Below, piece by piece: positions 1 to 11,143 of a stretch of 64,000 nt of DNA; positions within the stretch are counted from its first letter, which is position 1, and each line of letters starts with the position of its first letter. The position numbers and the translations under genes are program-made. The notes beneath the pieces were generated by a model. It was not told where the DNA came from. It worked only from the letters and a program-made list of their open reading frames with translations, and made no database searches. This DNA is from Cryptomeria japonica (Eukaryota > Streptophyta > Pinopsida > Cupressales > Cupressaceae), in assembly GCF_030272615.1 (NCBI RefSeq), contig NC_081406.1:263838624-263902623 (forward strand), read 5' to 3'.

Positions 1-1024
1 TCCATAAGGTTTTTGCTACACCTCCTTGTATCAACATCGTCCTAGCAGCTTCAACAACTAACCGGTTGTTCCTCTCTGCAATACCATTATGTTGTGGTGT
101 CCTCGGTGCAGAAAGTTGTTGTTTGATACCATTCTCTTCACAATATCTAGTGAATTCCTCAAAAGTAAATTCACCGCCTTGATCAGTCCTCAAACACTTT
201 ATCTTCTTACCACTCTCCTTTTCAGCTAAGGTCATGAATGCCTTGAATTTACTAAATGCTTATGTTTTATCCTTCAAGAATGTGACCCACATCATCCTTG
301 AGCAATCATCAGTGAAGATCATGAAATATCTATCACCTTGAATACTTTTAGTCCTTATTGGTCCACAGAGGTCTGTATGAACCAAATCTAACAGATGCTC
401 CGCTGAAAAAGACTTGTTCTTAAAAGTTGAGGATGTCATCTTTCCCAATTGAAATTCCTTACATAGATAATTAACCGGTTTGTCCAATTGAGGCAAACCT
501 CTCATTGTCTTGGACTTACTCACTTTAACAATGTTATCAAAATTTAAATAACAAAATCTCGTATGCCAAAGCCAACAATCATCCATTTTAGAAATTAAAC
601 AGTTGCTGACTTTAGGATTTAGGTGAAAAAAGTTACCTTTAGTCTGCTTGTTGGTTGCAATCAGTTCACCTTTGCTCCCATAGATTTTGCACATATCGTT
701 CTTAAACTCCAATGGGCATCCTTTGTCATTGAGTTGAGCAACACTCAAAAGATTGTGCTTTGGACCTTCAACCCAGTAGACATCATTTGCACTGCTCTTC
801 CCATTAAGAGAAATAGTTCCCTTACCTTTAACCATGCAGGGTGAGTCATTACCAAATCTTACAACTCCGCCATCAAATTCCTTCAAAGAAATAAATTTTC
901 TCCGGTCACTGGTCATGTGATGTGAACAATCCCTATCAATAATCCAATCATTAGAATTATCCACACGATAAACTAAAGCTTTCTGATCAGATGTCTCCTC
1001 TTTAATGGCTACAAAGACAATGTC
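1..1024 (-). pseudogene. copia pol remnant: protease, pre-integrase, integrase core
   Basis: This would cleave the polyprotein and integrate element cDNA. The protease motif reads WIIDRDCSHHM where a DSG triad is expected, so the catalytic DSG has become DRD. The GAG-pre-integrase segment follows (WLWHTRFCYLNFDN, then CKEFQLGKM). The integrase core begins HTDLCGPIRTKS and has DCSRMMWV. A TAA at about position 260 is followed in the same frame by the conserved TDQGGEF and APRTPQHNGIAERNN, which hold the second Asp and the Glu of the DDE triad. The frame continues from gag, separated by a TAA near 1025. The gene is dead, and its 3' end is outside the window. Confidence 0.85.
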
Positions 1025-1987
1025 TTAATTAGCATCACCTTCAGATTCCTCAGCAGTGATACCACCATCAACTGCAATAAGACAATCTCTTTTTTCTTTT
1101 CCCTTGTACTTCTTGAACTTCTCTCGCTTGTGCTCATTATCCCCATTAGGACAATTAGCAGCAATGTGTCCAATCTTGTTGCATGCAAAAAATTTCAAAG
1201 GTAATTTACCTCTATATTTACCAGTACCTCTGGGCAATCACTTGGCCAACAATGCTTCAAGCTCAACCAAATTGTCTTCATCATCATTTTCTCTGTTGGA
1301 TCTAGATTGATGACAGTGACTGACATCTCTATTTTTCCTCATAGATGGGTTAGAAACTGAAGCTCTAAATGTTGATTCAGATTTCTGAATACTACCATCA
1401 TAGCCATTTAATTCAAAAGCAGTAAGCTTACCAATGATGGAGTCAAGGGTTACCTTGGTTTTGTCAATTGACTTTAGCTCCTGAATGGTTGCAATTCGGA
1501 TAGCATAGACTGGTAGCATGGTTCTCAACACCTTACTAACTACTGTGACATCATCCATTTTACCACCAACACTCTTGATCTCTCTAACTATCTCTTTTAT
1601 CCTCTAACCATATTGTTGGATATTCTCACCTTGAGCCATTCGCATGTCATCAAAATTTCCTCTTAGACTCTCTTCCTTGGCAATCTTCACATGTACATCA
1701 CCGCTATAAATCTCTTCAAGTTTCTTCCATACCTCATGTGTAGTCTCCAGACCATGAACATCAACATATTTTACATTAGACAAAGAATTGATAATAGCCT
1801 TCAGTGCTTGGTTGTTTTCTTGTTGCTCTTTCTTCTGATCATCAGTCATAATCCCACTAGGTGCAACATATTGAGTATTAACATGTTCCCATAATTGATT
1901 TCCAAGACTCTTGATATAAATTTTAATTTTGTCACTCCATATTCTTTAGTTCTCTCCATTAAACTTTGGACCTTCCTTCTTCATCAT
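1025..1987 (-). pseudogene. copia gag (UBN2-type) with zinc knuckle
   Basis: This is the nucleocapsid/capsid precursor of element A. I start it at the ATG at 1987 (MMKKEGPKFNGEN), 59 bases downstream of the primer-binding site. The middle part (ALKAIINSLSNVKYVDVHGL, then WKKLEEIY) is the UBN2 gag fold of copia elements. A single zinc knuckle near the C-terminus reads FFACNKIGHIAANC; the first Cys of CX2CX4HX4C is Phe. In-frame stops fall at about 1950, 1604 and 1238, and one closes the segment at 1025, all in the frame shared with pol. gag and pol were therefore one polyprotein frame, as is usual for copia elements. Confidence 0.8.
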
Positions 1988-2045
1988 GTTCAACAAGATA
2001 TTTACCTCAAGTTGTTAGGCTTAGACCTTAGAGGACCTGAGAAGT

Positions 2046-2057
2046 GCTCTAATACCA
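2046..2057 (-). promoter_or_regulatory. Primer-binding site of element A
   Basis: On the minus strand this reads TGGTATTAGAGC, one base from the initiator-tRNA-Met site TGGTATCAGAGC used by most plant copia elements. It lies two bases inside the LTR end, as expected for minus-strand cDNA priming. Confidence 0.85.
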
Positions 2058-2059
2058 AT

Positions 2060-3487
2060 TGATGGTATGATGAAAGAATAAGGATCCAGTCAACTACTAA
2101 GAGGGGGGGGTGAATCGGTAGATAGAAAAACTAATATAAACTTTCACCTTAGTTAGAAACAACCTCTCAAGGTAGACTTTGAACTGACAAGTTAAACAAC
2201 TGAACTATAAATGCAATATCATTGTCAAAATAAACTATCACATTAAATCGGTTGACTGTTACCACAGATTAACAGTAAACAACTTGAAACTTACAAACAT
2301 CTAAATACTTTTACTTGACATAAGCAAAACCTTATTTCTGATTGTTGTCAGTTAACATAACTTATCAAAGTGGATTAAGTAGTTAAGTAATTCAACCATA
2401 GAAACATAACCACAAAAACATTCACCAATTGACACAATATTTTTGACGTGGAAACCCAAATGGGAAAAACCACGGTGAGATGAGACTCACAAGATAACTA
2501 TTTTAACTCTTTTGAAGTTTTCCCTATTAGGAGCCAAGCCTGTTAAAGCTTTTACAAAAAGTCTTATTAAGAATAGATCTTGTTAAGGACCACCCGGTTA
2601 AGGGATTGACTATAATGCCTTGTTAGAAGCAATACCCTGTGAGGAGTAACCTTGGTAAAGGATTTAAAATCCAAGCTAATGGATCACCTAGTTAGAGGAT
2701 TTGAATAACACAAAGCTTGTTAGAGCTTTCCCGGTTAGAGGATTTTACTATTGTAATTGTTAGAAAACAACAGGAGTTTGCTGATCTGTTAGAATAGCAC
2801 TACACTTGCTTGTTCAGATCCTTTTCATGCTCTTATCTGCTTTTACAAAAACTGCAGATACATCATCCAGTTCGGCAACCACACACTCAATTACAACTTT
2901 GCCAACTCACTAAACAAAACAACTCATCAACCTTATAAACAAATCAATTAAGTTGGTAACACAACAAAAACCTAATTCTCACATAGAGATTACAAACAAG
3001 TCAGTTCAGGTATGACCATTGGATTACATAACAATCTCTGCACATCGTTCAAGAAAGCCTCAACTGCTCCTTGAGCATCACTTCATCGATCTCAATAACT
3101 CATCACGTGATTTGCATTACATGCAATATACTTCCTCATTCCCAAGATAAAAACATTAAATCAACAAAACACTTTGAAACTCTCCTCATATAATATGCAT
3201 ACGTGTCATAATCATTACCGCTCATCATCGGATCATAAACCAATATAGCCAATTCACCAAACTTAATCGGTTAGGGTTTATCAAAACAACAGGTAGGGTT
3301 TATTGATTCAACTCTCCAATACTTAGCAATATCAGTTTACTCCACAAACTTACCTATCGGGTACAGTTCCCTTCACTAGCTCTTCCTACCAGTTACAAAA
3401 CAACATTATAACAATATCATTACCAGTTAATTGACGTCAATGACAACATAACAAATCATTAATGCAATCTTCATGCAAATGCCAACA
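2060..3487 (-). repeat. 5' LTR of element A (about 1.43 kb)
   Basis: The inner end is fixed by the primer-binding site: TGATGG at 2060 pairs with a CA end. The outer end is placed at AATGCCAACA (3487), matching the ends of both LTRs of element C. Inside are many ACCGG/CCGGTTA motifs and the 20-mer ATGGGAAAAACCACGGTGAG (2460-2479) also found in element C. No gene is visible. The other LTR is off the window, so the outer boundary rests on homology only. Confidence 0.7.
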
Positions 3488-4156
3488 CAATGGACTTTAG
3501 GATCTTACGAATTCAATGATAAGGTAAAAGGGAAGATCATAAGAGATATAGAGAGAACCATGACTGCAACTATTAAGGTTCTCTTACTATGAGTCATGTA
3601 AAGAAAAATACAAAAAATTACAAGGCAGAGAAAAATTTCGCTAAGTCACTTTGAGTATCAAGAGAGGGAGTCATAAGCGGAGTGTATGCCCCCACGTTAA
3701 AGCGATTGCACACGCCTTGCTGGGAGCAATTGCTTTAAGGTGGGATACACCCAAAAATACAAGCACCTTATCACAATAATTTAGCTCCCAAGAGGGGGAA
3801 AACCAAAGGATAAGGAACACAAAACACAAAGTACAGGGTGGCTTCACTTAACTCTGGGGTCGGTATGATTTTTATGATAACTCATGTATATCATGTATAT
3901 ATATGTGCATAGAATTATCCTCATACCCCAAAGAGAGGAAACCACCATGGAAGAAGGGAACACATGTGTCTTTTGAGTCAACATGGAAGAGACCAAAAGA
4001 GATCTCAACGCTTTGCATCATCCTCAAGTAGACAATAGTAGGGACAACAAATAGAAGGATCACAAACAAGCAAGAGAGGAGAGAGAAAGAGAATCCATGG
4101 TTCTAATGAAGCTAATCAAGCACGTCATCCTCCCCCCAATCTTGCTGATCATTATT
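3488..4156. other. Non-coding tail of element B
   Basis: No convincing coding sequence is seen; short ORFs such as 3872-4069 have no recognisable motif. The stretch holds a long imperfect inverted repeat (3682-3750) and a run CCAAGAGGGGGAAAACC near 3787 that could be a purine tract. It may be the 3' untranslated part of element B. Confidence 0.4.
3682..3750. repeat. Imperfect inverted repeat (hairpin)
   Basis: The arm TTAAAGCGATTGC (3697-3709) pairs with GCAATTGCTTTAA (3726-3738), 12 of 13 positions, around a 16-base loop. Pairing continues outward, with gaps, to GTGTAT (from 3682) and ATACAC (to 3750). The stem is far longer than the AT-rich surroundings would predict. Confidence 0.7.
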
Positions 4157-5108
4157 TTAAGAAGGTGGAAAACATGCAAGAGGAGACACATCGAGCATAG
4201 TAGATGAAGTTATCACAAGTTCCAAACGAGGAACATGCTCTAAGGATGAGTCACTTTGTTCACTACTAGGAGATAGGATTAGTGCTTTTGAAAATTTTGT
4301 AGATAAATCATTATCATGGGTCAATATATTCATATTCATCATTAGAAATATTAGGATCCAAATTTTCATCATTAACAATATTTTCACCTATTTCTTCATC
4401 AAGATTAATAAAAATGGGAGCTCTAATAGGAATAGAACTTAAACCATCATTTGCCTTAAGCATTTTGCATCTCAGAGAATTGGGTTGAACATCTTGTTTA
4501 GGAGAAAGTAGAATCATGTCAACAATTGGTGTTTTAGAAGAAGAAATGGTTTGGGAAGCAACTTCACGAGCTCTAGCATGACGTCTCCATCGATGTTCTC
4601 TCGCACAATGATTTCATCTGGTTTTGGTTGAAAGTTGAGAAGGTTTAGGTTCACCAAGTATAGGCTTCGTCAATTCTTTTAGGGAAGGATGAATGGGTTG
4701 AGGTATTTTAGGTTGGACAATAGGAGAGGCCAATCACTTCTCTTTGTAAGATGAAGGAGGAGGAACCAAACCATATAAAAGGAGACCGGGTCCATCATGA
4801 GAAGGAGGAATAGGTCTACCCTTAGGAGGAATAGCTTGACACTTGGGAGGAAGATCATTTTTATCCTTGGGAGGAAGAATGGACTCATCTTTAGGAGAAG
4901 GAATGGATTTTTCCTTAGGAAGAAGAATATTTCTTTCCTTAGGAGAAAGGATACTCTTCTCTTTAGGAGAAGAAATAGGTACCTCTTTGGGAAGAGGATT
5001 ATTTCTTTCCTCGGGAGGAAGAATAATCTTATCCTCAAGAAGGGGTATATGATCATCAAGAGGAATGCTAAGTGTTGGATTTCTAGGGCTACCTAATGAC
5101 AAAATCAT
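4157..5108 (-). pseudogene. Proline/lysine-rich tail of element B polyprotein
   Basis: The minus-strand frame that holds the protease continues here: MILSLGSPRNPTLSIPLDDH at the start, then octapeptide repeats of the form PKExxILS, then a segment with LDEEIGENIVNDEN and many acidic residues. Stops interrupt it near 4734 and 4314. The function is unknown; the low-complexity, charged composition suggests a disordered linker. In an autonomous gypsy element, reverse transcriptase would be expected hereabouts, but no RT motif is found. Confidence 0.5.
4797..5060 (-). repeat. Coding 24-bp minisatellite
   Basis: Units of 24 bases (for example GGAGAAGGAATGGATTTTTC followed by CTTA) repeat about nine to ten times with substitutions. 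On the minus strand each unit encodes an octapeptide such as PKEKSILS, PKERNILL, PKDESILP. The frame stays open through the array, so expansion happened under, or without breaking, coding constraint. Confidence 0.8.
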
Positions 5109-5300
5109 CTCATTTTTCCAATTTTGATATGATTTAAAGAGAGTGTCACTTCTAGGCTAAAGAGGTTGGAATTGTTCGAACCAAAAATAATCAAGACAAG
5201 AATCTCCATGCCTCATTGTAGGCTGATATATGTTATGATTAACAATTATGATTTTATCATTATGAGAAAATTTCAAACACTTATGAACAATAGAAGCGAT

Positions 5301-5750
5301 TTATTTCATGGAAGAAAGCCAAGGATGTCCCAACTTCACATGAAATTGATCAGATGTAGGAATGATAGAAAATTTAACATCTAAACATTTAGTGCAACCA
5401 TTAATAGGAAGTGTTATAGAACCAATAGCAGGACAAGAGAAGCCATTAAAAACTTGAACTGCCACATCAATATCATCATATATCACTTGATGCAATTGCA
5501 AAGTATAAAGAAATTCTCTAGTTATCACATTAACCATGCAAGTGGGATCAATGAGCACTCCTCTAGATGGTATACCTTTGAATTTTGCACTTATGTATAA
5601 TGGGCCATCAAGTGCTTTAATGGTCTCACTGGGATCAAATGTGATGCAAAAGTCCTTAGGATGTTCTTGTTGATCTACAAGGTTCCCCACATTATTAGAT
5701 TCAAGGCCAACATCATTGGGAGAGAAAGCGAGATGATCAATCTCAATCAC
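5301..5750 (-). pseudogene. Retropepsin-like aspartic protease of element B
   Basis: The segment matches a gypsy-type aspartic protease: PLYISAKFKGIPSRGVLID leads into the active site, and VKLGHPWLSSMK corresponds to the conserved (I/L)LGRPW strand. The catalytic D-(S/T/G)-G reads DPT, so the enzyme is inactive as it stands. It is in the frame of the neighbouring gag fragments at 5787-6272. Element D has the equivalent protease with DNGSG and LLGRPWIH. Confidence 0.7.
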
Positions 5751-5786
5751 ATTAGTGGAATGTGATGGTAAAGGATCAATGAAAAT

Positions 5787-7748
5787 CTAAAGATTTTGAT
5801 TAAGAGGAGCTACGGATTTATTTCCTTTATCATTCATACCTGCAACAAATATGGTATTGTTATCAATCAAATCTTGAATCTTACTTCTCAATAAAAGCCA
5901 CTTTTTCAGTGTCATGACCAGGTTGATGGTGATATTGACAAAATGGTTTAGCATCAAAATAAGGTGAAGTTGTCTTAGATGGATCAACTGGTTTGATTAG
6001 GGAAGTTTTAACACATTCCTTTGTAATAATTGAGACATAATGCTATGCAAAGATTCATTCAAAGGAGTAAATTATTTTTCTCTTTTAAAGTATTTAGACA
6101 AAGGAGGCACACCTGTAGTGGTTGCTATGCGAGTGTTGTTTTTGTTGTTGTTGTTGTCATTGAATTTGATGAATCCTTTGTTTGATTTGAACTTAGCAAA
6201 CGGTTGTTGAGCACTATCACCCTTATCACTCAGATCCATGGGAAGAGATTGCTCCAATTGACTCACTATCAATTAATAATTGTGAAGTACTGTGCACAAC
6301 TGCGGAAAGGAAGTAAAATCAGTTAAGATAAGTTTATCCCTAATTTCTTTTTGAAAATTAGCAAAAGAAATTATTTTAATATATTGATCAGGCACAAGAA
6401 AAGAAATCTGAGAATACAAATGCTTATATCTACCAATAAAATCAGTCATTTTTCTTTAACACCTTGTCTACAATGCATCAAATCAGTCAAAGTAATTTTA
6501 GGACCAATGTTATTGTAAAATTGTTGAATAAAAGCATTAGCCAATTGTTGAAAAGAGGTAATAGAATAGGGAGGCAAATAACAATACCATTGCAAAGCTT
6601 TATCCCTTAATGTTCTAGTAAACAATTTCGCTAACAATTTTTTATCATGAGAAAAGTCACTACACAAAGTTTGGAATGTTTTAACATGAGTTAAGGGATC
6701 GACTTTTCCATTATAAATTTCCAATTGAGGGAATTATACATGTTTGGGAGGGACAAATCTAACAATGTCATTGGATAATGGGGTCGCACATCAAATGTGG
6801 GCATATTATACTTAGATTAATTCATAGAAGCTATTTTTTGTTGTGAGCAGGACACTGTTTGAGCTAAATTATTGATGGTAGCTTCGGTAGAAGGATTGAA
6901 ATTAGACATGTTGGATTGAGAGGGAAGAGTAACATTATTGAATGAAGGAAGAGATTGAGAATAAGGAGGTGGGACACTATGGTAGGGAGGTAATAGAGAA
7001 GATTGGGTAACAAATGGAAGACTTATAGGAGGAATGAAGGAATTATGATCGAAGAAGTTTCCCCCTTGACTAACATTTATAGGAGGTGTAAGTGATTGGG
7101 TAACAAGGGGAACACTCATGGTAGGAGTGAAATAAGAGGGATTTCCCCCATGACTGACACTTGTAGGTATGACATCTTGTGTAGAGGTAGTTATGATGTT
7201 TGATGTAAAGGTGGGAACACTAGTCATAAGAGTGGTCAAAGGAATGGAATGATTAACTTGACTAGGAGGTTGTGTAAAATATAGGACTTCCACACAACTC
7301 TTCATGGGTATAATATTAGAATTAACAATATGAGAAATACCACACAAGATATCAACACCATGTTTACACTTTGAATCATTATTTTTAATCCTTCAACCAA
7401 TAGGAGAGCTTCACTTTCCAAGTATTCTTGAGTCATCCATTGTTGAAGATTGTCAAATTAATTATCCATATTCGCCAATTGGTCAATGTATACCCTAGCT
7501 AGTGATTCCTCCTCATCGTGAGAATTATCAAGAGGATAAACGGGGATATTTGTAGGATTGAAAGAACCACCAATATCCTCAGTGAAAAAGCTATCCAAAT
7601 TAGGTTCCATCTCCTCGGTAATTAAACCTTGGGAAGCCTTAATTCTACAACTTCTTCTTATGGGGATACTATAGGTAGGACTAATAGTAGAAACTCGTGC
7701 ACTAAGGGAGGAAAATTGGAAATTTGAATTTTGGAATCTAAGTTGCAA
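5787..7748 (-). pseudogene. Ty3/gypsy gag of element B, frameshifted
   Basis: This is the capsid/nucleocapsid precursor. I take the start at the ATG near 7748 (MQLRFQNSNFQFSS), at the end of the AT-rich leader. The N-terminal part (about 7350-6820) is rich in Pro, Ser and Thr. The core Retrotrans_gag segment lies at 6724-6446, with FQTLCSDFSH, RTLRDKALQWYCYLP, SFQQLANAFIQQF and LTDLMHCRQG. A degenerate zinc knuckle lies near 5930-5970 (FCQYHHQPGHDTEK). It precedes IQDLIDNNTI, which is typical of plant gypsy gag. The gene is spread over three frames, so at least two or three frameshifts separate the parts. Confidence 0.75.
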
Positions 7749-8915
7749 ATTAATTGAATAATGTAAATTCTAGAAAGAAATGATGCAATCTCCTAGGAAA
7801 TTGAAAATGAAAATTATCCACAAGAGACCAAATTTTAAAATTAGGGCCTAATGAAAATAACCTCTCAATTTTAAAATTAAAAATTGAAAGGAGGGAAGAG
7901 TTAATTCAAAATTAGGGTTGTCCAAAACTAACCTCTTAATTTTAAAATTTTGAAATGCTGAAATATTGAAGAAATCAATTTAATTTTAAAAATTAGGGTG
8001 CATGTAATTAACCACTTAATTTAAAATTGAAAATTGAAAATTGAAATGTTGAAATTCAGATTTTCTTTCGACCTTATGGTGACCTAAAATCAATAAAATT
8101 TCACAAATCTCTAGAATTGAATAGTAAAATACAGTCAAAATAGACACCCAAATTTTGGGGAGAAAAAGTCAAGACTAGGTAGCTAGCTACTTGGTCAGAC
8201 CAACTTTTTACCAAAATTTTCAGGGAAGCAAGATATTGTGTTTTTTATGCGAATTCCATAAGGATATGGAAATTGGAGATGTCTAGATATGCGAAATGAA
8301 GCCTTGAAGGTCGAAATAGGTCACACTTAGGATATGTAAGGAGATGATTAATTGAAAGAATGAAACAAAAAAGGGAACACTTAAGGTTAAGGGCCAACTT
8401 TTATGAGCTTTAGATTTAATTAAATTGATTAAATGCTTAAAGGAAAATTGGAAATTGCACAAGATTAATCTAAATTTGAAAATTAGGGTTTGTTGCATAA
8501 ACCGCTTAATTTTAAAAATTTCAATGTTGTAAGGTAAGAATGTGAATTATGAAATTGAAGCAAGAGCTCAAATCTGAAAATTAATTCAAGATCTACACAA
8601 TTCACAAGTTCAATTTTAGAATTAAAAACTAGGGTTTATTTTTTATTTAACAACTTAATTTTTGAAATTTTTTTGAAAATTGAACATGTAAATGAAAACT
8701 TGAATTATAAAATTGAAGAGTTCTCAAATATTAAACAATTAATCCAATTTAGACAAATAACAAACTCAATTTTGAATCTAAAAATTAGGGTTTTTGTGAA
8801 TTTAACCTCTAAAATTTCAAAAATTGCAAGGAAATTAAACTTCTAATTGAAAATTTGAATTGTAAATTGCATAACACTCAGATCTGAAAATGAAAATAAA
8901 AAGTAAAAAATAAGA
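7749..8915. other. AT-rich leader of element B with repeated module
   Basis: This 1.2-kb stretch between the primer-binding site and gag has no credible ORF. It is built from about six degenerate copies of a module with the core AAAATTAGGGTT, then a few to 20 bases, then TTAACCNCTTAATTTTAAAA. Copies start near 7840, 7905, 7985, 8480, 8625 and 8780. Long leaders are common in plant Ty3/gypsy elements. Confidence 0.6.
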
Positions 8916-8934
8916 CACGTCGGGTTCACCAAAA
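8916..8934 (-). promoter_or_regulatory. Primer-binding region of element B
   Basis: On the minus strand the region reads TTTTGGTGAACCCGACGTG, with TGGTGAACCCGACG (8931-8918) as the likely match to a tRNA 3' end. The same 19 bases follow the 5' LTR of element D (41368-41386). I have not assigned the tRNA species. Confidence 0.8.
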
Positions 8935-10190
8935 TGTAAAGGGGAAAATTAGGTGACTCAACAATTTGCAAGATAGAAGGAGAAATCACCAAATCACCTA
9001 TTTTCGCTTGGATGGGAGATGCCTTTACATTCAAAAGAGGGGGAAAATCCACTAGATTCAATCACTAATCTGATTAGGACTGAATACTAAGTAGATTGAC
9101 TGAAATGGAATGTGTTTGACCCTCTTTTGTAAATTGACTAGTTGAATTAAGATTAAGTGCAAGAAATGAGGCTAAATCTGAGAAAATAGTGAGTTGTAAA
9201 GTCGGGATTTCATCACGCACCTAGATCTAAGAAGTATGAGATGATTCAAAGTTGCTCTATGAAAACTGCCAAAAGTAGCAGAGACCATGTGCAGGGACCA
9301 GTGCGCCCCCTCTCGGTCCTCCGAGATTTCCGATCACTGAAAAGGGTTTTTTTGTCTCTATGTCTGAAGCTTATCCCAAGAGTTACAACTACACACCTAT
9401 TTTTCTACACACTGAAGGAAAGGGAAATGTGTTGGGGATAGGAGCTTTCCTTTAGGTCAAACCCCAGTTTTGGAATTATCAAAGTGGTTGAAATAATGTA
9501 ACTGAAATGACTGAAAGTAGAAATCCTCCTCTTTGAGGGGATGTTGAATTGACTAAAAATGAAATGCTTATACCTCGTGAAGTTTTGCTTGCCTCCACAT
9601 GGAATTAGGACTTCATGAATTAGAATGATGATCTCCTTTTCAATGCTTGAAATGTTGACTCTATTGCTGCTCCAAAGCTTGAAGGAAGACTGAAAATGCT
9701 CAATTTCTCTTGAATGTTTGAATGTTTGATCTCTTGAATGCTCAATTATAGCTCATGAATATCGTCTCTTGATCAAATGAGAGGGGAAATCCTCTTATAT
9801 ACTTGCCCTAAGGGAAAATGAATTAATTTTTTGACATGAGCCGACATGGAGGGATTTTTCCCTCTCAAATTTGAGATAGGCCAAGGGGTCCAAAATAGGT
9901 CCCCATTAGGGAGGACTTGGGCACCACGCCCTAATCCTGGTGAGGACTAGGGTGCCATGCACTGGTCCTGCCCTATTTTGGGGTAGGATCAAGGTGGCAA
10001 TGAGGTGCAAATTTGAGATAGGTGGTATTTATGACTTGCATGAACATTATGAGGTCTTCGATTAGGCCAAGGGGCACAAACACTAAGGCGAAGACCCAAA
10101 TGCGATAAAAAATTGCAAGGGTTGCAAGTTTACGACGCAACAACTGAAAACCAACCTCAATACCAAATCTCATGACTCGGTCAAATCACC
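8935..10190 (-). repeat. 5' LTR of element B (outer limit unresolved)
   Basis: The inner end (TGTAAAGG at 8935) abuts the primer-binding site. A minus-strand TATATAAG (9801-9794) sits where a plant LTR promoter would. Two GC-rich patches (9290-9330 and 9910-9970) contain GCGC/GTGCC-CTGGTCC-like motifs that recall the LTR of element D. The right end could be anywhere from about 10190 to 10390; no matching LTR was found on the other side. Confidence 0.55.
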
Positions 10191-11013
10191 ATGCATACTT
10201 TTGAAACTTTCGCTAAATCAACTAGAGATACTTATCTCAAAACCCATTAAACTACAATAGCTCAACTGTAACACACTGGTCAAACCAACTCATCCAATCT
10301 GACTGCAACATTGGAACACACATAAGAATATGTTGACATCAATGACAACACATCGTTCCTACAAACTTCTCAGCAATATCCAACACATAGTGGGTTCCTA
10401 GGATCTAAGTAAAGAAGTTGGCATTGGCATGGAGCAAATAATCTCATCCATTGCTCCAAAAGTCATAGATTCTCAATTGATGGCTCAAAAGCTATATGTT
10501 GCAATAGAGGATGCCTTGGCAGCGACATGGATAAGTAATATAAGACAGGAAACTAAGAGATCAAATAAATTTGTTGTGTAATAAAGTGTCTCTTAAAATT
10601 AAAGTGATTCTCAATGTTGTAGATTTAATAGAAAAACAAATGAGAAAGCATATTGAGCAATTAGTCTAGTTGGGAATTCCTTCCCCACTCCTCCCCGATG
10701 GTTCAATTTTGATAAAAGATCAAATATAGAAACTATTGAAGGATCAATCCACACTTCAATCCCTAAGTTCATCTCCGAGCACCACAAAAGTAGAAGGGAT
10801 TTTACACCACTTAGCCTAGATCAAATTTCATATTGAAGTTGCATTATTAATGTTGAAAAATTTCTCTTTCAAATAGTTGATAAACCTTTCCCATGGCATT
10901 TGAAGCCCTATAGAAAAAATCTCAACCATCGGAAGTAGGTTCGGCATCCTTACAGTCTACACTATCAAAGTTGTAATACTATATACATTTTTTTTATTTT
11001 TTTATTTTGGTAA
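10191..11013. other. Unidentified decayed sequence between elements B and LINE-A
   Basis: 10191-10390 ends in GTTGACATCAATGACAACAC and ATATCCAACACA, which resembles the tail of the element A LTR (GTCAATGACAAC, then TGCCAACACA) and may be an old LTR fragment. 10432-10960 reads like a decayed plus-strand coding region (MEQIISSIAPKVIDSQLM, later PFPWHLKPYRKN) with several stops and frame changes. I do not recognise the protein. 10988-11010 is T-rich. Confidence 0.35.
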
Positions 11014-11143
11014 AGTCATGCATGAGGGTTTGAAGGCCATGTGTAGGGCTCAGAGCCTTTGGCTCAAGAGTATGCCTTGTACAACCTAATTTGTGCTAGT
11101 TGGAGGCATTTATGCAGTGTCCTAGAAAAGTGAGTGGGGTTTT

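Larger units (their letters stand above)
1..3487 (-). mobile_element. Sirevirus-like Ty1/copia element A, 5' part
   Basis: This is a minus-strand Ty1/copia retrotransposon cut by the left window edge. Reading leftwards it has a 5' LTR (3487-2060), a tRNA-Met-type primer-binding site, gag, then protease, GAG-pre-integrase and the integrase core, which continues past position 1. Reverse transcriptase, RNase H and the 3' LTR lie outside. The coding region stays in one frame from gag to integrase but is broken by several stop codons, with no frameshift needed. The LTR shares the 20-mer ATGGGAAAAACCACGGTGAG and the AAGAGGGGGGG-type start with element C. Assignment to the Sirevirus group is inferred from this LTR style and the gag type. 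Confidence 0.85.
3488..10190 (-). mobile_element. Ty3/gypsy-type element B: gag and protease only
   Basis: Reading leftwards on the minus strand: a 5' LTR (from about 10190 to 8935), a primer-binding site, a 1.2-kb AT-rich leader, gag (7748-5787), a retropepsin-like segment (5750-5301), a proline/lysine-rich tail with a 24-bp minisatellite (5108-4157), and a non-coding tail. No reverse transcriptase, RNase H or integrase motif is recognisable between the protease and position 3488. No second LTR resembling 8935-10190 is visible at the left, so the element is either 3'-truncated or an old non-autonomous derivative. The outer LTR limit (10190-10390) is not resolved. Confidence 0.65.

Noticed and set aside
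4797-5060. Regular short repeats that might suggest a CRISPR array
   Set aside because: Units are contiguous with no unique spacers, vary in sequence, encode octapeptides in frame, and the DNA is plant nuclear.
7840-8800. TTAGGGTTT words resembling plant telomere repeat
   Set aside because: They are isolated words about 70-500 bases apart inside a larger degenerate module, not a tandem telomeric array.
10432-10960. A host gene fragment
   Set aside because: Several stops and frame changes and no recognised motif; kept only as an unidentified decayed sequence.
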